64,000 nt of DNA from Pseudonocardia sp. ICBG1293 (GCF_020131355.1 NZ_JAHLEL010000014.1:124001-188000); one strand, 5' to 3'. Positions 1 to 9,566 are shown, counted from the first letter of the stretch. The notes: generated by a model from the sequence alone, not told the origin. Program-made: numbers and translations.

Positions 1-986
1 AGGAGCTGGCCGCGGCCGTCGAGGCGGCGCGCCGGGCGGCGTCGGCGGCCCGCCCGACCGTCGCGCTGCGCCGCCCCGGGACGCCCCCGGCCGGCCGCGC
101 GACCGGCCCGGCGCCCGACCCCGGCCCGGACACGGTGGTGCTGCCCCGCGCCGGTGGCGTGGCGGCGCCCGGCGCCCGGCCCGCGCCCGGCGACGAGCAG
201 GCCGCGCCGGGCACCCGGGGCGCCGGATCCGCGGGCGGCCCGGACCGCGACCGGTCCGTCCGCGGCGCCGCCCCGGACACCGCCGCCCCGGACACCGCCG
301 CCCCGGACACCGCCGCCCCGGACACCGCCGCCCGGGGCACCGCCGCCCCGGACACCGCCGTTCCGGCCCGGCCCGGCGCGCACCGCGCACCGGCACCCGA
401 CGAGACCACCCGCATCCGGGTCCGCGACGCCGTCCCGCCCGCGCCGGGCGCACCACCGGCGGCGCCCGCCGCCCCGGACGGCCCCTGGCACGGTCCGCTG
501 TCGCGGCGGCTGGAGCAGCACTTCGTCTACAACACCCTGAACACGATCGCCTCGCTGGTGCGCACCGACCCGCCCCGGGCGCGGGAGCTGCTGCTCGGCT
601 TCGCCGACCTGTCCCGGGCCGCGGACCGGGCGGGGGAGCCGTCCATCCGGCTCGAGGAGGAGCTCGCCGCCGTGCGGGCGTACCTGCAGATCGAGCGGAC
701 CCGCTTCGGTGCCCGGCTGTCCACCGAGCTCGACGACCCCTCCGCCGCCGGGGTGGACCCGGCCTCGGCGGTCCCACCGCTCTCGGTGCTCGCCGCGGTC
801 CGGCGCGGGGTGCAGGAGGAGATCGAGCCGCACACCGCGGGCGGGGCGGTGCACGTGCGGCTGGACCCGCAGGCGCCGGACGGGCCCGTCGCCCGGGTCG
901 AGGCCCGTCCGGCGGCCCCGGCGGGGTCGCCCGCCCGTGCCCCGCTCGTCCTGCTGGTCCTGCCGCTGGGCGCGCCCGTCGTGTGA
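1..986 (+). CDS. LytS/YehU-like sensor histidine kinase C-terminal part (5' end outside window)
   Basis: The frame is open from base 3 and stops at 984-986, so the N-terminus lies upstream. After a long Ala/Pro/Asp/Thr-rich linker, the motif [18 protein letters not shown] and the following [14 protein letters not shown] match the His_kinase domain of LytS-type two-component sensors; the phospho-acceptor His is present. The expected next block, normally VPPLLLQPLVENAVKHG, reads [20 protein letters not shown] here. The N-box Asn is therefore lost and no DxGxG or G2 box follows before the stop. It is either a catalytically dead kinase-like protein or a decayed one. The family call is firm; loss of kinase activity is inferred. 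Confidence 0.7.
   Translation, partial: ELAAAVEAARRAASAARPTVALRRPGTPPAGRATGPAPDPGPDTVVLPRAGGVAAPGARPAPGDEQAAPGTRGAGSAGGPDRDRSVRGAAPDTAAPDTAAPDTAAPDTAARGTAAPDTAVPARPGAHRAPAPDETTRIRVRDAVPPAPGAPPAAPAAPDGPWHGPLSRRLEQHFVYNTLNTIASLVRTDPPRARELLLGFADLSRAADRAGEPSIRLEEELAAVRAYLQIERTRFGARLSTELDDPSAAGVDPASAVPPLSVLAAVRRGVQEEIEPHTAGGAVHVRLDPQAPDGPVARVEARPAAPAGSPARAPLVLLVLPLGAPVV
270..359 (+). repeat. Six 15-bp tandem repeats encoding APDTA
   Basis: Unit gccccggacaccgcc occurs six times in register (270-284, 285-299, 300-314, 315-329, variant 330-344, 345-359). Each copy adds Ala-Pro-Asp-Thr-Ala to the linker before the His_kinase domain. Because 15 is a multiple of 3, copy-number change would lengthen or shorten the linker without a frameshift. 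Confidence 0.95.
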
Positions 987-1059
987 CGCGTGTCGGCCCC
1001 GGAGTGGCGTGCACCGCCCGGAGCGACGGACCTTCATCGATCCGGATAGCGTGCGCGCC

Positions 1060-1794
1060 ATGCTGGGGCTGCCCGAGGGCACACGCGCGTGCCTGTTCGA
1101 CCTGGACGGCGTACTCACCGACACCGCGAGCGTCCACGCTGCGGCGTGGAAGCAGATGTTCGACGAGTACCTACGGACCCGCGACGGTGACGGCTTCCGC
1201 CCGTTCGACGTCGCGGCCGACTACGGCCCGTACGTGGACGGCAAGCCCCGTCTGGAGGGGACCCGCAGCTTCCTCGCCTCGCGCGGGATCGAGCTGCCCG
1301 AGGGCAGCCCGGACGACGCCGCGGACACCGAGTCCCTCTGGGGGCTCTCCACCCGCAAGAACGACCTCGTGCAGGAGCACATCCGCACCGACGGCGTGGA
1401 GGTCTACCCGGGCTCGCGCCGCTACCTGGAGGCGGTGAAGGACGCCGGGCTGGCCACGGCCGTCGTGTCCTCCAGCGCCAACGCCGAGCAGATCCTGCGG
1501 GTCACCGGGCTGGACGCCTTCATCGACCACCGGGTCGACGGCGTCACCGCCCGGGAGCGCGGCCTGCCCGGCAAGCCCGCCCCCGACACCTTCCTCACCG
1601 CCGCGGCCGACCTCGGGGTCGACCGGTCCGCCGCGGTCGTGTTCGAGGACGCGCTGGCCGGCGTGCAGGCCGGCCACGCCGGGGACTTCGGCGCCGTGGT
1701 CGGCATCGACCGTCTCGACCAGGCCGCCGCGCTGCGTGAGCACGGCGCGGACGTCGTCGTCACCGATCTCGCCGACCTGCTGGAGCGTTCGTGA
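1060..1794 (+). CDS. Beta-phosphoglucomutase family HAD hydrolase
   Basis: 244-residue HAD protein predicted to interconvert beta-glucose 1-phosphate and glucose 6-phosphate in the cytosol. Motif I is [18 protein letters not shown] (nucleophile and acid/base Asp pair plus cap-domain His). Motif II is the VVSSSANAE stretch, motif [11 protein letters not shown], motif [15 protein letters not shown]. The ATG at 1060 fits the family length; a GTG at 1051 is a possible alternative. The stop overlaps the next start by four bases (GTGA), so the two genes are translationally coupled. The partner is a GH65 disaccharide phosphorylase, which releases beta-glucose 1-phosphate, so this enzyme is expected to feed that product to glycolysis. 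Confidence 0.88.
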   Translation: MLGLPEGTRACLFDLDGVLTDTASVHAAAWKQMFDEYLRTRDGDGFRPFDVAADYGPYVDGKPRLEGTRSFLASRGIELPEGSPDDAADTESLWGLSTRKNDLVQEHIRTDGVEVYPGSRRYLEAVKDAGLATAVVSSSANAEQILRVTGLDAFIDHRVDGVTARERGLPGKPAPDTFLTAAADLGVDRSAAVVFEDALAGVQAGHAGDFGAVVGIDRLDQAAALREHGADVVVTDLADLLERS

Positions 1795-4175
1795 AGCCCG
1801 AGCACCTGCCCACCTTCACCGTCGAGCCGTGGGTGATCCGCGAACCGCGCCTCGACCTGGACGCGATGGGGCAGACCGAGTCGGTGTTCGCGCTGTCCAA
1901 CGGCCACATCGGGCTGCGGGGCAACCTCGACGAGGGCGAGCCGCACGTGCTGCCCGGCACCTACCTGAACTCGTTCTACGAGGTCCGCCCGCTGCCCTAC
2001 GCCGAGGGCGGCTACGGCTACCCCGAGTCCGGGCAGACGATCATCAACACGACCAACGGGAAGCTGATCCGGCTGCTGGTCGACGACGAGCCGTTCGACC
2101 TGCGCTACGGCACCCTGCACCGGCACGAGCGGGTGCTCGACATGCAGGCGGGCACCCTGCACCGCGAGGTCGAGTGGGAGTCCCCGGCCGGGCGCCGGGT
2201 CCGGGTCCGCTCCACCCGGATGGTGTCGCTGACCCAGCGCGCGGTTGCCGCGATCTCCTACGAGGTCGAGCTGGTCAGCAACGGCAACGAGGGCAGCGGC
2301 GCGGCCGGGGACGGCGCGCTGCTGGTGCTGCAGTCCGAGCTCGTCGCCAACGAGCAGCTGCCCGGCCGCGACGCCGACGACCCGCGTCTGGACACCGCGC
2401 TGGACAACGTGCTGGAGCCCGAGCAGTCCCGGGCCGGTGACGCCGGTGCCACCCTGGTCCACCGGACCCGCAAGTCCGAGCTGCGCTGCGGCGCGGCGAT
2501 GGAGCACGAGGTGTTCGGCCCCGAGGGCGTGCAGGTCTCCACCGACGCGAACGAGGACCTGGCCCGCACCACCGTCATCGCCCGCGTCAAGCCCGGCGGT
2601 TCGCTGCGCGTGGTCAAGTACCTGGCCTACGGCTGGTCCTCGCGGCGCAGCCTGCCCGCCGTCTACGACCAGGTGCGGGCCGCCATCGCCGCGGCCCGCT
2701 ACACCGGCTGGGACGGCCTGGTCGCCGAGCAGCGCGACTACCTGGACGACTTCTGGGCCACCGCCGACGTCGAGATCGACGGCGACGCCGAGCTGCAGCA
2801 GGCCGTGCGGCTGGCGACCTTCCACATCCTGCAGGCCGGCGCCCGCGCCGAACGCCGCTGCATCCCGGCCAAGGGACTGACCGCCGACGGCTACGACGGC
2901 CACACCTTCTGGGACACCGAGACGTTCTGCCTGCAGGTGCTGTCCTTCGTCGCACCCGAGGCGGCGGCGGACGCGCTGCGCTGGCGCAAGTCGATCCTGC
3001 CGCTGGCCTTCGAGCGCGCCGAGACCCTCGGCCTCAAGGGCGCGGCGTTCCCGTGGCGCACCATCCGCGGCCACGAGTGCTCCGGCTACTGGCCGGCGGG
3101 CACGGCGGCGTTCCACATCAACGCCGACATCGCCGACGCGGTGAAGCGGCACGTGCACGCCACCGGCGACACCCGGTTCGAGCTGGAGGTCGGGCTGGAG
3201 CTGCTGGTCGCGACCGCGCGGCTGTGGCGTTCACTGGGCAGCCACGACTCGGCGGGCAACTTCCGCATCGACGGCGTCACCGGTCCGGACGAGTACTCCT
3301 CGATCGCCGACAACAACGTCTACACCAACCTGATGGCCCAGCAGAACCTGCGCTACGCCGCCGAGGTGGCGGCCAAGCACCCGCGGTCGGCGTCGCGGCT
3401 CGGCGTGGACTCCGAGGAGATCGCGTCCTGGCGCGACGCCGCGAGCGCCATGTTCATCCCGTTCGACGAGCGCCTGGGCGTGCACCCGCAGTCCGAGGGC
3501 TTCACCGACCACCAGCGGTGGAACTTCGAGGACACCCCGGCCGAGCGGTACCCGCTGCTGCTGAACTACCCGTACTTCGACCTCTACCGCAAGCAGGTCA
3601 TCAAGCAGGCCGACCTGGTGCTGGCGATGCAGATCTTCCCCGAGGCGTTCACCGAGGAGCAGAAGCGCCGCAACTTCGCCTACTACGAGGCGATCACGGT
3701 GCGGGACTCGTCGCTGTCGGCGTGCACCCAGTCGGTGATGGCCGCCCGTACCGGCCACCTGGAGCTCGCCCACCAGTACCTGGCCGAGGCGGCCCTGGTC
3801 GACCTGCAGGACCTGGCGGGCAACACCGACCACGGGATGCACATCGCGTCGATGGCCGGGACCTGGTCCGCGGTGGTCCTCGGCTTCGGCGGGATGCGCT
3901 GCGAGGCCGACGGGCTGTCGTTCGCCCCGGTGCTGCCGCCGTCGCTGAGCCGGATCTCCTTCGGCCTGAAGTGGCAGGGACGCCGGATCCGGGTCTCGAT
4001 CACCCCGGAGGAGACCGAGTACCGGCTCACCGACGGTGCCCCGCTGCGGCTGCGCCACCACGGCGGGCCGATCGCGCTCGACGACGAGGGTCCGGCCACC
4101 GCACCGACCCCCACCCCGGAGTGGGTGGAGCCGGTGGAGCAGCCCCACGGCCGGGCCCCGCGGGTCCGCGGCTGA
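1791..4175 (+). CDS. Glycoside hydrolase family 65 disaccharide phosphorylase (maltose/trehalose/kojibiose type)
   Basis: 794-residue GH65 enzyme that splits an alpha-glucobiose with phosphate into beta-glucose 1-phosphate and glucose. The N-terminal beta-sandwich domain is followed by an (alpha/alpha)6 barrel with FWDTETFC, and by [10 protein letters not shown] whose Glu (about residue 501) is the expected general acid. [17 protein letters not shown] near residue 640 is the conserved phosphate-site region, and a C-terminal beta domain ends the protein. GTG start at 1791 overlaps the HAD gene. Substrate choice among maltose, trehalose and kojibiose cannot be read from sequence. The last 20 residues are Pro-rich and probably disordered. 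Confidence 0.9.
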   Translation: MKPEHLPTFTVEPWVIREPRLDLDAMGQTESVFALSNGHIGLRGNLDEGEPHVLPGTYLNSFYEVRPLPYAEGGYGYPESGQTIINTTNGKLIRLLVDDEPFDLRYGTLHRHERVLDMQAGTLHREVEWESPAGRRVRVRSTRMVSLTQRAVAAISYEVELVSNGNEGSGAAGDGALLVLQSELVANEQLPGRDADDPRLDTALDNVLEPEQSRAGDAGATLVHRTRKSELRCGAAMEHEVFGPEGVQVSTDANEDLARTTVIARVKPGGSLRVVKYLAYGWSSRRSLPAVYDQVRAAIAAARYTGWDGLVAEQRDYLDDFWATADVEIDGDAELQQAVRLATFHILQAGARAERRCIPAKGLTADGYDGHTFWDTETFCLQVLSFVAPEAAADALRWRKSILPLAFERAETLGLKGAAFPWRTIRGHECSGYWPAGTAAFHINADIADAVKRHVHATGDTRFELEVGLELLVATARLWRSLGSHDSAGNFRIDGVTGPDEYSSIADNNVYTNLMAQQNLRYAAEVAAKHPRSASRLGVDSEEIASWRDAASAMFIPFDERLGVHPQSEGFTDHQRWNFEDTPAERYPLLLNYPYFDLYRKQVIKQADLVLAMQIFPEAFTEEQKRRNFAYYEAITVRDSSLSACTQSVMAARTGHLELAHQYLAEAALVDLQDLAGNTDHGMHIASMAGTWSAVVLGFGGMRCEADGLSFAPVLPPSLSRISFGLKWQGRRIRVSITPEETEYRLTDGAPLRLRHHGGPIALDDEGPATAPTPTPEWVEPVEQPHGRAPRVRG

Positions 4176-4353
4176 TCGCCGCGTCCCGGGTGCGGGCGCG
4201 GGTGCCGGGCCCGGCCGGCCGGCCGCGGCCCGTCACGTACCGGAAGGTCGTGCACCACTGGTAGCCTGGCCAGTCGCTCCGTCGGCGACAGGCTCGTCCT
4301 GGCACCGCGGGCGACACCTCGTGTACGTCCCCCCGGTGGAGGATCCCCGCGCC

Positions 4354-6720
4354 GTGCCCGAACCCACTCCCGCCGGCTCCCCGGCTGCCGCGGCCGACCC
4401 CGTCGCCCCGGCCGACCCGGAGCTCGCCCACGAACAGTCCTACGTGGCCATGCTCTACGAGCAGCTCGAGGACCGGCGCCGCGACACCGCGCGGCGGCTG
4501 GCCGACACGCTGCGCGAGGAGACCGTCGGCACCCCGCAGGCCATCACCCAGCGCGACGCCGCCGCCGAGATGCTCACCGACCGGCTGGCCGGGCTGCGGG
4601 CCGCCGAGCACGGCCTCGCGTTCGGGCGGCTGGACACCGACGACGGCGAGACCCGCTACGTCGGGCGCATCGGGCTGCTCGACGAGGACAACGAGTACGA
4701 GCCGCTGCTGATGGACTGGCGGGCCCCCGCGGCGCGCCCGTTCTACACCGCGACCGCCGCGAACCCGGAGGGGATGCGGCGGCGCCGGCACCTGCGCACC
4801 CGGCTGCGCTCGGTCGTCGCGATCGACGACGAGCCGCTCAACCTCGCCGAGATGACCGAGCAGGAGCGGGCGCGTTCCGGGTCCGGGCTGACCAGCGAGG
4901 CCGCGCTGCTCGCCGCGGTGTCGCAGGCCCGCACCGGCCGGATGGGCGACATCGTCGCCACGATCCAGGGGGAGCAGGACCGCATCATCCGGTCCAAGCC
5001 GTCCGGGGTGCTGGTCGTGCAGGGCGGGCCCGGCACCGGCAAGACCGCGGTGGCGCTGCACCGCGCGGCCTACCTGCTGTACACCCACCGCGACCGGCTC
5101 GCCCGCCGCGGCGTGCTCGTCGTGGGGCCCAACCCGACGTTCCTGCGCTACATCGGGCAGGTGCTGCCCTCGCTGGGGGAGACCAGCGTCGTGCTCGGCA
5201 CGGTCGCCCAGCTGTTCCCGGGGCTCGACGCGCGGCGCACCGAGTCCGCGGCCGCCGCCGAGCTCAAGGGCCGCGCCGAGATGGCCCCGGTGATCGCCGC
5301 GGCCGTCCGGGACCGCCAGCAGCTGCCGCGGCGCCCGGTCGAGCTCGTCGTGGAGCAGCAGCGGGTCGTCCTCGACCGCGACACCGTCGCCCAGGCCCGC
5401 ACCCGGGCCCGGCGCTCGCGCAAGCCGCACAACGAGGCCCGCCGGACGTTCCGCAAGGAGCTGCTGCGGCTGCTGGCCCAGCAGGTGGCGCGCACCGTCG
5501 GCGGCGGGGAGTCCGGGCTGCTCGACCGCCGCGACGTCGACGACATCCGCGACGAGCTCTCCGAGTCCGCCGCGGTGGCGCGCGAGCTGGAGGAGCTCTG
5601 GCCGACGCTCTCGCCCGAGCAGCTGCTCACCGACCTGTTCGCCGACCGCCGCCGGCTCAACTCGGTGGCCCGGCGGATCCCGGCCGGCGAGCGGGTGCTG
5701 CTGGAGCGCCCCGCCCCGGGCGACGACGTGCCCGCCGACCTGCGCTGGACCCCGGCCGACGTGGCGCTGCTCGACGAGGCGGCGGAGCTGCTGGGCGACG
5801 ACGGCGCCGCGCGCGCCGCCGCCGAGGCGGCCGCCCTGCGCGAGGAGGTCGAGTACGCCCAGGGCGTGCTCGACGTCCTGGACCTGGAGGAGGACCTCGA
5901 CCCGGAGCTGTTGCGCGCCACCGACATCATCGACGCCGACCGGCTGGCCGAGCGCATGCAGGTCTCGCGCTACGACTCGACCGCCGAGCGGGCCGCCGCC
6001 GACCGCGAGTGGACCTACGGCCACGTCATCGTCGACGAGGCGCAGGAGCTGTCGGCGATGGCCTGGCGGATGGTCATGCGTCGCGCCCCGGCCCGCTCGA
6101 TGACCCTGGTCGGGGACATCGCCCAGACCGGGGACCGCGGCGGCGCCGGGTCGTGGGACGAGGTGCTGTCGCCGTTCGTGGCCCGTCGCTGGCGCCTGGA
6201 GCAGCTCACCGTCAACTACCGGACGCCGTCGGAGATCGCCGACGTCGCCGACGACGTGCTCGCCGAGATCGACCCCTCCCTGCGGCCGCCGTCCTCGGTG
6301 CGCTCGACCGGGGTGCCGCCGTGGGCGCAGGCGCTGCCCGGCGGCACCGACGACGACCGGGTGCTGGTCGAGCGGGTGCGGGCCGAGCGCGACGCCGTGG
6401 GCGACGGCCGCACCGTCGTCCTCGCACCGCTGGCCCGGCTGGACCGGGTCCGCGCCGCCCTGGACGCCGCCGGGCTCACCACCCCCGGGCCCGCGGAGGG
6501 GGAGTCCGAGCTGGACGCCCCCGTCGTGGTGCTGCCGGTCGCTGCCTCCAAGGGCCTGGAGTTCGACGCCGTCGTCGTCGTCGAGCCGCAGGAGATGCTG
6601 GACGAGTCCCCGCGCGGGCTCAACGACCTCTACGTCGCGATCACCCGCGCGACCCAGCGGCTCGGGGTGCTGCACTCCGGGGAGCTGCCACCGGTGCTCA
6701 AGCGGATCGGGCGCGCCTAG
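4354..6720 (+). CDS. helD: HelD/HelR-type RNA polymerase recycling ATPase (UvrD-like helicase fold)
   Basis: 788-residue superfamily 1 ATPase. The long coiled-coil N-terminal arm (EQSYVAMLYEQLEDRRRDTARRLADTL) is typical of HelD, which inserts into the RNA polymerase channels to release stalled enzyme; actinobacterial HelR homologues also protect against rifampicin. Walker A GGPGTGKT is near residue 224, the DEAQ Walker B (VIVDEAQELSAMAW) near 560, followed by VGDIAQTGD and a C-terminal helicase lobe ending AITRATQRLGVL. GTG 4354 is chosen because ggagga lies 10 bases upstream; GTG 4321 is an alternative. A possible -10 (tagcct, 4262-4267) precedes it. The TAG stop lies inside the target site of the neighbouring insertion sequence. 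Confidence 0.85.
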   Translation: MPEPTPAGSPAAAADPVAPADPELAHEQSYVAMLYEQLEDRRRDTARRLADTLREETVGTPQAITQRDAAAEMLTDRLAGLRAAEHGLAFGRLDTDDGETRYVGRIGLLDEDNEYEPLLMDWRAPAARPFYTATAANPEGMRRRRHLRTRLRSVVAIDDEPLNLAEMTEQERARSGSGLTSEAALLAAVSQARTGRMGDIVATIQGEQDRIIRSKPSGVLVVQGGPGTGKTAVALHRAAYLLYTHRDRLARRGVLVVGPNPTFLRYIGQVLPSLGETSVVLGTVAQLFPGLDARRTESAAAAELKGRAEMAPVIAAAVRDRQQLPRRPVELVVEQQRVVLDRDTVAQARTRARRSRKPHNEARRTFRKELLRLLAQQVARTVGGGESGLLDRRDVDDIRDELSESAAVARELEELWPTLSPEQLLTDLFADRRRLNSVARRIPAGERVLLERPAPGDDVPADLRWTPADVALLDEAAELLGDDGAARAAAEAAALREEVEYAQGVLDVLDLEEDLDPELLRATDIIDADRLAERMQVSRYDSTAERAAADREWTYGHVIVDEAQELSAMAWRMVMRRAPARSMTLVGDIAQTGDRGGAGSWDEVLSPFVARRWRLEQLTVNYRTPSEIADVADDVLAEIDPSLRPPSSVRSTGVPPWAQALPGGTDDDRVLVERVRAERDAVGDGRTVVLAPLARLDRVRAALDAAGLTTPGPAEGESELDAPVVVLPVAASKGLEFDAVVVVEPQEMLDESPRGLNDLYVAITRATQRLGVLHSGELPPVLKRIGRA
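6717..6720. repeat. CTAG target-site duplication (left copy)
   Basis: CTAG at 6717-6720 is repeated at 7662-7665 on the other side of the element. It contains the helD TAG stop on the plus strand and the transposase TAG stop on the minus strand. Confidence 0.85.
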
Positions 6721-7463
6721 GGCGTGTCTCCTAAAGTGCGCAACCAGGTGACGATGGCCTTCAGTGCAACTCCGCCGCGGTAGGTCAGGGCGAGTTTGTC
6801 GTAGCGGGTCGCGAGGCCGCGCCACTGCTTGACCTCGCAGAACCCGCGTTCGACGACGTTGCGGCCGCGGTAGTCGACCCGGTCGAACGCCGGTGGTCGG
6901 CCGCCGCGTGTGCCGCGTCGTTTCCGGTGTCCCTGCTGGTCAGCCGGCTCCGGGATGACCGCGACGATCCGTCGTCTGCGCAGGTGGGCGCGGATGGCGC
7001 GTGAGGAGTAGGCCTTATCTGCGCGGACCCGCTCGGGTCGGGTCCGCGGTCGGCCCGGACCGACCCGTCCGACGCTCAGATGTGACATCAGGTGCGCGAA
7101 CATCGGGGCGTCACCGGCCTGTCCGGGGCCGACCAGTACGACCAGCGGGCGGCCGTGTCCGTCAACGAGCTGGTGGATCTTCGTGCCGAGCCCTCCGCGG
7201 GAGCGGCCCAAGGCGTGATCGGGTGGCTCGATCAGCAGATTCTTGTAGTTCGATCCGGCCCCCTGTGTCTCGCTGCAGGGTCGCGGCGTGTTGGTGAGCG
7301 CGGATGATCGTCGAGTCGACCGACACGGCCCAGTCCACGAGACCGGCGGAGTCGGCATCGGCGAGCAGAGCTGCGAGAACGTGGTCCCAGGTGCCGTCAC
7401 CGCAGTAGCGGCGGTGGCGTTTCCATAGGGTCTGCCACGGCCCGAACTCGACCGGGACATCAC
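6717..7463 (-). CDS. IS5-family transposase, second frame (OrfB)
   Basis: Family-like sequence begins near base 7270 (NYKNLLIEPPDHALGRSRGG) and runs through RADKAYSS (second catalytic Asp) to VVERGFCEVKQWRGLATRYDK (catalytic Glu). The upstream part of the open frame is not family-like, so this frame is probably reached from OrfA. The codon phase is +1 (or -2) relative to OrfA, and a run of five G (minus strand, around 7266) lies at the junction. The TAG stop (6719-6717) is not part of the element; the CTAG target supplies it. Confidence 0.8.
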   Translation of the reverse strand: MMSRSSSGRGRPYGNATAATAVTAPGTTFSQLCSPMPTPPVSWTGPCRSTRRSSALTNTPRPCSETQGAGSNYKNLLIEPPDHALGRSRGGLGTKIHQLVDGHGRPLVVLVGPGQAGDAPMFAHLMSHLSVGRVGPGRPRTRPERVRADKAYSSRAIRAHLRRRRIVAVIPEPADQQGHRKRRGTRGGRPPAFDRVDYRGRNVVERGFCEVKQWRGLATRYDKLALTYRGGVALKAIVTWLRTLGDTP

Positions 7464-7661
7464 GCCAGGCCAGCCCGCAGCGGAACCGGTAGATGATCCC
7501 CTCGATCACTCTGCGGTGATCGGCGAACGGGCGCCCTGGCATCCCGTCCGACGAGGGCAGTAACGGCTCGAGTCGGTCCCACTGGGCATCGGTCAGGACG
7601 GCACGGCGCGACACCTACTGATCATCGCGCAGGCCCGACCAGCCGGGTTAGGAGACGCGCC
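6721..7661 (-). mobile_element. IS5-family (IS427-like) insertion sequence, 941 bp
   Basis: Terminal inverted repeats: left 6721-6734 ggcgtgtctcctaa, right 7648-7661, whose reverse complement is ggcgcgtctcctaa (13 of 14 identical). The element is flanked by CTAG copies (6717-6720, 7662-7665). A duplicated TA with slightly longer repeats is equally consistent. It holds two overlapping minus-strand transposase frames. The element appears intact. Confidence 0.93.
7162..7614 (-). CDS. IS5-family transposase, first frame (OrfA)
   Basis: N-terminal half of the transposase: a DUF4096-type domain (LTDAQWDRLEPLLP, YRFRCGLAWRDVP) followed by VDSTIIRAHQH, which holds the first catalytic Asp of the DDE triad. 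The conserved reading stops near base 7270; the tail to 7162 (RIELQESADRATRS) is out of family. The second and third catalytic residues are in the next frame, so frameshifting is needed for a full enzyme. Confidence 0.85.
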   Translation of the reverse strand: MSRRAVLTDAQWDRLEPLLPSSDGMPGRPFADHRRVIEGIIYRFRCGLAWRDVPVEFGPWQTLWKRHRRYCGDGTWDHVLAALLADADSAGLVDWAVSVDSTIIRAHQHAATLQRDTGGRIELQESADRATRSRLGPLPRRARHEDPPAR

Positions 7662-7665
7662 CTAG
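7662..7665. repeat. CTAG target-site duplication (right copy)
   Basis: Right copy of CTAG. On the minus strand it supplies the TAG stop of the downstream esterase gene. Confidence 0.85.
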
Positions 7666-8918
7666 CGCACCCAGCGGTCGAACCAGGACAGCAGCGCGGC
7701 CCGCTGCAGCTCGGTGCCCGGGGTGCGGGTCCCGAGCCCGTCCCCGGCACCGTGCTCCAGTCCGGGCAGCTGCAGGTAGCGGGTCGGGACGCCGAGCCCG
7801 GCGGTCGCGGCGGCGAAGCGGGCCACCGGGTCCGCCGGGACGAGGTGGTCCGCCGAGCCCTGCACGACCAGCGTCGGGGGTGAGTCGGGCCGGGCGTGGG
7901 TGAGGGAGTCGGTGAACGCGTAGCGCTGCGGGAACCGCTCCGGCGGCCCGCCGACGTAGGTGGCGCCGACCTCGCGCCCGATCGCCGAGAACGGCTCGGT
8001 GGCCGTCAGGTCGACCGCCGGGTACATCCCGGCGACCGCCCGCACCCGGGGCAGCGCGGCGCGGTCCCCGCAGGTGGGGACCAGGGTCCCGGCCCGGTCG
8101 AGGTAGCCGGCGTTGACCGCCAGGTTGCCGCCGGCCGACTCACCGAGGACCCCGACCCGCGACGGGTCCAGCCCGAGCCCCGGCCCGGCGGTGCCGACCC
8201 AGGTGAGCGCGCAGCCGACGTCGCCGACCTGGGTGTCCCAGTTCTGCCGCTGCGGGGTCGCGAGCCGGTAGTCGACGTCGACGACGGCGTACCCGGCGTC
8301 GGCGAGGAACCGGTTGTAGGGCGACGGCCCGCGCGAACCCTGCACGAAGCCGCCGCCGTGCACCCGCACCAGCACCGGGGCGGGTCCGGCGCCGGGCCGG
8401 GGCAGGTAGAGGTCGGCGAGCAGCGGGGTACCGCCCGGGGCACCGAACTCGACGGTGCGGTCCGGCCCGGGCGCGGCGGTCGGGACAGGGGAGGCCGGGG
8501 AGAACGGGTGCAGCCCGCCCCCGTCGCGGGCGACGGTCACCACGAGCGCGGTGTGGGTGCCCGCGGCGACCAGCGCGGCGGCGACCGTGGCGGCGACCAG
8601 CACCGACCCGGCCCGGCGGCGGGCGGACAGGGCGCGCGCCCCGGCCGCGGCGGCCACCCCGAGCAGCGCCAGGACCACGTTCCACACGCCGAGCCCGTCG
8701 CGCAGCGACCCCAGGACGATCAGCGCCCCCTGCGAGGTCGTGTGCGCCAGCAGCGGTCCCCACCAGCCGACCGGGGCCAGGGCCAGTGCCTGGGCGAGGA
8801 CCGTCCACACCAGTACGACGACGGCCGCCGCCGTGAGCAGCGACGCCGACACCGCCGCCGCCCGTCGTGGCCGCCGGGTCGCCGGTGGCTCCGCCGTCGT
8901 GGCCGCGTCCTGTCCCAC
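7662..8918 (-). CDS. Membrane-anchored alpha/beta hydrolase (esterase/lipase, HSL-like)
   Basis: 418 residues. About four hydrophobic segments occupy residues 22-130, then an extracytoplasmic alpha/beta-hydrolase domain. The oxyanion motif HGGG is at 187-190, the nucleophile Ser261 is in GESAGG, the acid Asp is in VVQGSADHLVP and the catalytic His in LPGLEHGAGD. GTG start with ggagg just upstream. The preferred ester is unknown. Before the IS insertion its TAG stop overlapped that of the convergent helD gene within one CTAG. Confidence 0.82.
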   Translation of the reverse strand: MGQDAATTAEPPATRRPRRAAAVSASLLTAAAVVVLVWTVLAQALALAPVGWWGPLLAHTTSQGALIVLGSLRDGLGVWNVVLALLGVAAAAGARALSARRRAGSVLVAATVAAALVAAGTHTALVVTVARDGGGLHPFSPASPVPTAAPGPDRTVEFGAPGGTPLLADLYLPRPGAGPAPVLVRVHGGGFVQGSRGPSPYNRFLADAGYAVVDVDYRLATPQRQNWDTQVGDVGCALTWVGTAGPGLGLDPSRVGVLGESAGGNLAVNAGYLDRAGTLVPTCGDRAALPRVRAVAGMYPAVDLTATEPFSAIGREVGATYVGGPPERFPQRYAFTDSLTHARPDSPPTLVVQGSADHLVPADPVARFAAATAGLGVPTRYLQLPGLEHGAGDGLGTRTPGTELQRAALLSWFDRWVR

Positions 8919-8993
8919 CGCTGCCTCCGGTCCTCGGTCGCGCCGTCGATCGCCGTGTGCGACAGCAGTATGCGCCCGGGGCGGTCGGGGTGC

Positions 8994-9566
8994 TCAGCCG
9001 CGGGCGCGGTACAGGTCCCGCAGCAGCGCGATCTCCGCCCCGTGGTGGAGGACCTCGCGGTGGATGTGCAGCACCAGTGTCGCCAGCGGCGCCGCCGCGT
9101 ACGGACCCTCCGCCGGACCGCACGGCCGGGCCAGGCCGGCGTCGCCGAGGGCGGCGACGCCGGCGGTCCAGCGGGCGTACTCGGCGTCCAGCGCGTCCAG
9201 CGCCGCCGCCGCGGTGCCGGGGTAGTCGTAGGAGTAGTAGTCGGTCGCCGGACCGCCGAAGTGCGCGTGCGAGCGCATCGCGAACACCCCGACCAGCACG
9301 TGCCCGATCCGCCAGGCGATCGTCGTGACCGGGGGCGGCTCCGGGGTCGGGAAGGCGAAGTCGATCACCCAGTCGCCGGACCCGGCTCCCGGCGGGGTCA
9401 CCGACCCCCCGCGGGGGCGCACGCCCCAGCAGCCGGGAACCGGCTCCCAGTGGTACTCCTCGTCGCCGAGCCCGGCCAGCCGCGGGCGCAGCGCGGTCTC
9501 CCAGTGGAAGGTCAGCTGCGCGAGCAGCTCGGCGTTCCAGTCGATGCTCGTCCCCGTGTCCGTCAC
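8994..9566 (-). CDS. DinB-fold protein (DinB_2 superfamily)
   Basis: 190 residues from GTG 9566; an in-frame ATG at 9596 would add ten residues and neither start has a clear ribosome site. The four-helix DinB fold is suggested by WNAELLAQLTFHWETAL, a middle TIAWRIGHVLVGVFAMR helix and a C-terminal LVLHIHREVLHHGAEIALLRD helix. The spaced His residues in the last two would form the metal triad. DinB-family enzymes include thiol-dependent (mycothiol or bacillithiol) S-transferases. The substrate is not predictable. Confidence 0.75.
   Translation of the reverse strand: MTDTGTSIDWNAELLAQLTFHWETALRPRLAGLGDEEYHWEPVPGCWGVRPRGGSVTPPGAGSGDWVIDFAFPTPEPPPVTTIAWRIGHVLVGVFAMRSHAHFGGPATDYYSYDYPGTAAAALDALDAEYARWTAGVAALGDAGLARPCGPAEGPYAAAPLATLVLHIHREVLHHGAEIALLRDLYRARG

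Noticed and set aside
270..359. Short repeats as a CRISPR array
   Set aside because: Units are contiguous 15-mers without spacers and encode a regular APDTA peptide repeat.
4176..4353. Rifampicin-associated element upstream of the HelD/HelR gene
   Set aside because: I looked for the long inverted repeat expected for such an element and found none in the spacer.
4027..6825. 932-codon open frame on the minus strand opposite helD
   Set aside because: Low-complexity His/Arg/Gly/Leu-rich translation typical of antisense to GC-rich coding DNA; the plus strand encodes a complete, motif-bearing HelD protein.
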